Positions 6,192-8,677 of a stretch of 8,677 nt of DNA are shown here, piece by piece. Under the pieces are notes generated by a model. That model saw only the letters and a list, made by a program, of their open reading frames with translations. It did no database searches and was not told the origin of the DNA. Numbering within the stretch: position 1 is the stretch's first letter; the number at the start of each line of letters is the position of its first letter. The DNA comes from an uncultured Clostridia bacterium (lineage in GTDB: Bacteria; Bacillota; Clostridia; TANB77; CAG-508). Position numbers and translations under genes: made by a program. The stretch covers positions 1-8,677 of the forward strand of contig CAKPRA010000053.1 in assembly GCA_934180065.1 (NCBI GenBank), in the 5' to 3' direction.

Positions 6192-7100
6192 CTAATATTC
6201 AACTGCCATTGTAGCAAGTTTCAATGCATCTTCAAGAGTTTCAGCCACACAAATAAAACCTGCATTATGGCAGAATGTCGCCGTTTTAACACCTGTAATA
6301 TCTTGTAATTCCTTATTTCTCAATCCAGCCCATGTATCAGGTAGCTTTTTTCTATTTTCAAAGCTTCCTAACACTTTTGGAATAGCTCTCACATTATAAC
6401 CATTTCTATTTGATTTAAAAACCGCATACAAAATATCCTTTGCTTTTGGATTATCAGATTCCAAAACAAATTCTTGATATGGCATAAATTTATCTAATAT
6501 TAAGATACCATTTTGAGATTTTTCGATAGCTTCCTCAACAAGCATTTTAGCACTACATTTAGCTATTATTGATTGTATTTTATTATCAAAAATTGCCCTT
6601 GCAATATTTATAGCCTCAATAAACTTAATATCTGTATCTACATCTTCATTCCAGTTTGGATTAAATCCCTCTATAACATCAGATAAAGTTTCTAATTTTA
6701 TATCGATATTTTCAAAAGGTATTTGTCCATTATCACCAGCATCTATAAATTGCACAAAGTTTTTATCAAATCTAAAAAAACAATCCTCAATATTATCAGC
6801 TTCAATCATTTTTAAATACTGTCTTCCATGCTCTTTCCATAATAAACCAAAAGCAGCATATTTAATCCCAGAATTTCTAGCTCCATTGCCACCAATTTGG
6901 TGATGATCAAATTTACCTCCTCCAATATCATAAACAATTTTTCCATCCAAATTATATTGATCCACTTCTGGTAACCTAATCAAATCAATATTTTCATATA
7001 TTTTTTCTAATAAAATCGTACCAAAAATCTCATCTGCGTGAAATTTTCCAGCATGAGTAACAAACTTTGCTTTTTCAAAATCTTTAATTACATTTATCAT
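6192..7100 (-). CDS. MYG1 family (UPF0160) metal-dependent hydrolase/exonuclease
   Basis: The 302-residue product belongs to the MYG1 family, a DHH-like phosphoesterase fold. Eukaryotic MYG1 is a 3'-5' RNA exonuclease; the bacterial members are poorly studied. Likely metal ligands are visible: THAGKFHADE (15-24, with H16, H21 and D23), D58 in YDIGGG, DHH at 65-67 and DAGDNG (120-125). The C-terminal part has the family's WAGLRNKEL and FCHNAGFI segments. Length is close to the usual size. A TTG seven codons upstream could extend the frame, but it overlaps the AAAGGAG that serves the ATG at 7100, so the shorter start is right. The gene is monocistronic, divergent from the deacetylase. RNA cleavage is inference from eukaryotic relatives. 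Confidence 0.9.
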   Translation of the reverse strand: MINVIKDFEKAKFVTHAGKFHADEIFGTILLEKIYENIDLIRLPEVDQYNLDGKIVYDIGGGKFDHHQIGGNGARNSGIKYAAFGLLWKEHGRQYLKMIEADNIEDCFFRFDKNFVQFIDAGDNGQIPFENIDIKLETLSDVIEGFNPNWNEDVDTDIKFIEAINIARAIFDNKIQSIIAKCSAKMLVEEAIEKSQNGILILDKFMPYQEFVLESDNPKAKDILYAVFKSNRNGYNVRAIPKVLGSFENRKKLPDTWAGLRNKELQDITGVKTATFCHNAGFICVAETLEDALKLATMAVEY

Positions 7101-7109
7101 ACAACTTAT

Positions 7110-7116
7110 CTCCTTT
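7110..7116 (-). promoter_or_regulatory. Ribosome binding site deciding the MYG1-family start
   Basis: AAAGGAG lies nine bases before the ATG at 7098-7100. An alternative TTG (7119-7121) lies only two bases upstream of this site, so translation from the TTG is unlikely. Confidence 0.75.
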
Positions 7117-7129
7117 TTCAATTTTTATA

Positions 7130-7135
7130 ATTATA
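7130..7135 (-). promoter_or_regulatory. Possible -10 element of the MYG1-family gene
   Basis: An exact TATAAT on the minus strand lies 30 bp upstream of the start codon. The position 17 bases upstream reads TAGAAA, a poor -35, so only the -10 is supported. Confidence 0.4.
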
Positions 7136-7189
7136 CTATAAATTATCTCTAATTTCTAGAGCATCTAAATACATTTAACATCTTTCTTT

Positions 7190-7353
7190 TTTTATAGTTA
7201 CAGTATATGTATATTTAGAAAGTGAAGTTAAGGTGGAAACCGACAAGTTACATTGTATCAGATTTTGAGTATTTTTAATACGAAAAAATCTGATATACAA
7301 TGTACGCTGTTGGGGCGTAACTTTTTTAATATACATATACTGTAACTATAAAA
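7190..7353. repeat. 164-bp nested inverted-repeat element
   Basis: A perfect 26-bp inverted repeat (7190-7215 and 7328-7353) bounds the element. Inside, AAGTTA (7225-7230 or 7245-7250) can pair with TAACTT (7318-7323). GGT-GGAA-ACC (7232-7241) forms a small tetraloop hairpin. A 17-bp arm at 7250-7266 pairs with 7285-7303 around a GTATT/AATAC tip, and CGC/GCG closes near 7305-7317. The right part carries GGGCGTAACTTTTTTAATAT. It occupies the 366-bp gap between divergent genes but lies upstream of the deacetylase promoter, so it is not in that gene's leader. It may be a MITE, a structured small RNA or a bidirectional transcription block. No protein is encoded. Confidence 0.75.
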
Positions 7354-7405
7354 TGAAATTAACGTGAGGACTTTTGGGCGTAACTTTTTTAATATAAATT
7401 TTCAT
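7353..7405. repeat. Mini-hairpin carrying the same GGGCGTAAC tail
   Basis: ATGAAATT (7353-7360) pairs with AATTTTCAT (7397-7405), with one bulged base. The right half holds the same 20-mer GGGCGTAACTTTTTTAATAT that ends the preceding element, at the same position relative to the closing arm. It looks like a reduced version of the 164-bp element. Confidence 0.5.
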
Positions 7406-7410
7406 CATTA

Positions 7411-7439
7411 TTGACTTCCATTATTCAATATCTTATAAT
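7411..7439 (+). promoter_or_regulatory. Sigma-A promoter for the polysaccharide deacetylase
   Basis: TTGACT (7411-7416), 17 bases, then TATAAT (7434-7439) is one base from full consensus. Transcription should start near 7446, giving a short leader of about 20 bases with only the ribosome site in it. Confidence 0.8.
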
Positions 7440-7466
7440 TTCAAATATAAAAAGGAGGGATTTCTC

Positions 7467-8570
7467 ATGACAAGGAGCAGAAAAAATGCCAGAAAACTAG
7501 ATAAGAAAAAAATATTTATATTCTTATTATTCATTATTATTTTAATATTTATATTTGCAAAATTATCGAAAAGTTCCAAACAACCTGCAGATATGCAAAA
7601 GCAATCTAGTACAACAAATATTGTAGAGCAAAAAAAAGATTCAGTTCCACCAACACTAACTTTGCAAGGTAATTCAGAAATAAATATTGCTATAAATTCC
7701 AAATATCAAGACCTTGGATGCACTGCCACAGATAACATCGATGGTGATTTAACAACAAAAATAAATATTGATAATAACATAGATACAACAAAAAAAGGAA
7801 ATTATACAGTTAACTACACAGTTCAAGATTCGTCTGGAAACAAATCAACAATCAGTAGATCTGTACATGTTGTAGATAAAGGCTCAAAAAATATATCAAC
7901 CGAAAAAAGTAGTGGTCTTCCAGTTTTAATGTATCATTTCTTTTATGACAAAAATAATATTCCTTCAAAAATAGATGGAAATTATATGGAAATTCATGAT
8001 TTTGAAGAGCAACTAAAATATTTAACAGAAAATAATTACTATTTTCCAACATGGGAAGAGGTTGAAAACTATGTTAAGGGAAAATCTTGTTTACCAGTGC
8101 ACAGTATTGTAATCACAGTAGATGATGGAGATAAAACATTTTTTGATTTAGCCGCACCTGTAATTGAAAAATACAATGTAAAAGTAACTTCATTTTTAAT
8201 TACATCATGGATAGAAAGCTCTGATTATCTAAAAAAATTTGATACAAACAAAATAATTTTCGAATCACATTCACATGATATGCATAAGGCTGGAACTGAT
8301 GGAAAAGGACGAATATTAACATTAGACAAAACTGAAGCAATAGAAGATTTAAAAACTTCACAAAAATTTATTGGAAATGCAACTGTTTTTTGCTACCCAT
8401 TTGGACATTATAATCAAAGATGTGAAGAAATTTTAAATGAAGCAGGTTATAATTTAGCATTTACAACAGCATACGGAAGAATTAGACCAGGTGATAATCC
8501 ATACAAATTAAGTAGAATTCGTATGTCAAAAGGTGATAGTTTAAAATCATTTATCTCTAAAATTAGTTAA
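7467..8570 (+). CDS. Membrane-anchored polysaccharide deacetylase with Ig-like domain
   Basis: This 367-residue protein is predicted to sit outside the membrane and remove N-acetyl groups from a glycan such as peptidoglycan or poly-N-acetylglucosamine. A basic head (1-15) and a hydrophobic helix (16-31) form a signal anchor. A polar linker leads to a DUF5011/HYR-like Ig fold at about 58-136, with the typical PPTLTLQG start and ATDNIDGDLT. The NodB domain begins near 150 (GLPVLMYH). Catalytic motifs are TVDDG (217-221; D219 likely base, D220 metal), the metal histidines in ESHSHDMH (266-273) and CYPFGHYN (309-316). TVDDG replaces the usual TFDDG. AAGGAGGG lies seven bases before the ATG. It is monocistronic and divergent from the MYG1-family gene. 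The substrate cannot be read from the sequence. Confidence 0.93.
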   Translation: MTRSRKNARKLDKKKIFIFLLFIIILIFIFAKLSKSSKQPADMQKQSSTTNIVEQKKDSVPPTLTLQGNSEINIAINSKYQDLGCTATDNIDGDLTTKINIDNNIDTTKKGNYTVNYTVQDSSGNKSTISRSVHVVDKGSKNISTEKSSGLPVLMYHFFYDKNNIPSKIDGNYMEIHDFEEQLKYLTENNYYFPTWEEVENYVKGKSCLPVHSIVITVDDGDKTFFDLAAPVIEKYNVKVTSFLITSWIESSDYLKKFDTNKIIFESHSHDMHKAGTDGKGRILTLDKTEAIEDLKTSQKFIGNATVFCYPFGHYNQRCEEILNEAGYNLAFTTAYGRIRPGDNPYKLSRIRMSKGDSLKSFISKIS

Positions 8571-8650
8571 CTTAAAATTATATACCATTTTTTATAAAGC
8601 ACAGTAATTTTCCCTTAAAGTTAGAGAAACAAATAGGCAAAAGAAAAAAC

Positions 8651-8677
8651 GGAATTTTTGATCGCAATCAAAATTCC
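8651..8677 (+). terminator. Probable terminator hairpin at the window edge
   Basis: GGAATTTTTGAT pairs with ATCAAAATTCC around a CGCA loop, with one bulged T. The window ends at the last base of the stem, so a following T-tract cannot be seen. It is 80 bp after the deacetylase stop codon and in the right place to end that transcript. It might also belong to a convergent gene beyond the edge. Confidence 0.5.

Noticed and set aside
7101..7121. Longer MYG1-family protein starting at TTG
   Set aside because: The TTG is directly upstream of, and its first codons overlap, the ribosome site of the better ATG at 7100.
7221..7323. T-box riboswitch, because AAGGTGGAAACCGAC resembles the T-box sequence and a T run follows
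   Set aside because: The match has an extra base, no specifier stem is recognisable, and the deacetylase promoter at 7411-7439 lies downstream, so the segment would not be in that mRNA. The deacetylase is also not an amino-acid gene.
7225..7323. Integron attC site from the GTTA...TAAC pair
   Set aside because: The core sites do not fit GTTRRRY/RYYYAAC, and no integrase or cassette layout is visible.
7433..8052. Minus-strand open frames opposite the deacetylase
   Set aside because: They lie inside a well-supported gene or its promoter and have composition expected from AT-rich antisense.
1..8677. A defence or toxin-antitoxin system
   Set aside because: All six genes have housekeeping or envelope assignments. 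No nuclease-antitoxin pair, reverse transcriptase, transposase or phage gene was found.

Overview
The window reads as a piece of an AT-rich, low-GC Gram-positive chromosome, most likely an uncultured member of the Clostridia or a related Firmicutes lineage. The basis is strong A/T third-position codon bias, consistent AGGAGG-type ribosome binding sites, consensus sigma-A promoters, T-tract terminators, a Bacillus-type undecaprenol/diacylglycerol kinase, and a membrane-anchored NodB deacetylase. The species cannot be named from sequence alone. Six protein genes are supported, all apparently intact.

On the minus strand, read from right to left, are: a MYG1-family DHH-like hydrolase (6192-7100), closed by a perfect 19-bp terminator hairpin; a DEAD-box RNA helicase with a DbpA-type RNA-binding tail (4375-5934); a small two-to-three-helix membrane protein of DUF4190 type (3870-4166); then a tight three-gene cluster with its own promoter. 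That cluster holds an Rsm22/METTL17-like methyltransferase with a cysteine cluster (2576-3544), a long-chain acyl-CoA synthetase (683-2527) and a DgkA-type lipid kinase (254-628). The last two suggest lipid recycling at the membrane. The helicase and the Rsm22-like protein suggest RNA or ribosome work. Nothing visible ties all six into one pathway.

On the plus strand there is one gene, an anchored Ig-like plus NodB polysaccharide deacetylase (7467-8570). It has a near-perfect promoter and probably acts on cell-wall or exopolysaccharide glycans outside the membrane.

The unusual content is between the genes. (1) At 1-230, two nearly identical 67-bp, locally GC-rich blocks flank a 96-bp spacer that folds into abutting helices, resembling a tandem array of a structured RNA that may continue beyond the window edge. 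(2) At 7190-7353, a perfect 26-bp inverted repeat encloses further nested hairpins. A smaller hairpin of similar layout follows at once, and both carry the same GGGCGTAAC-T6 tail. A variant of that tail recurs at 3629. (3) Two related palindromic elements (3639-3805 and 5981-6079) lie upstream of the methyltransferase and helicase genes and look like MITE-type or shared regulatory repeats. No complete defence system, transposase, integrase, tRNA, rRNA or CRISPR array was seen.
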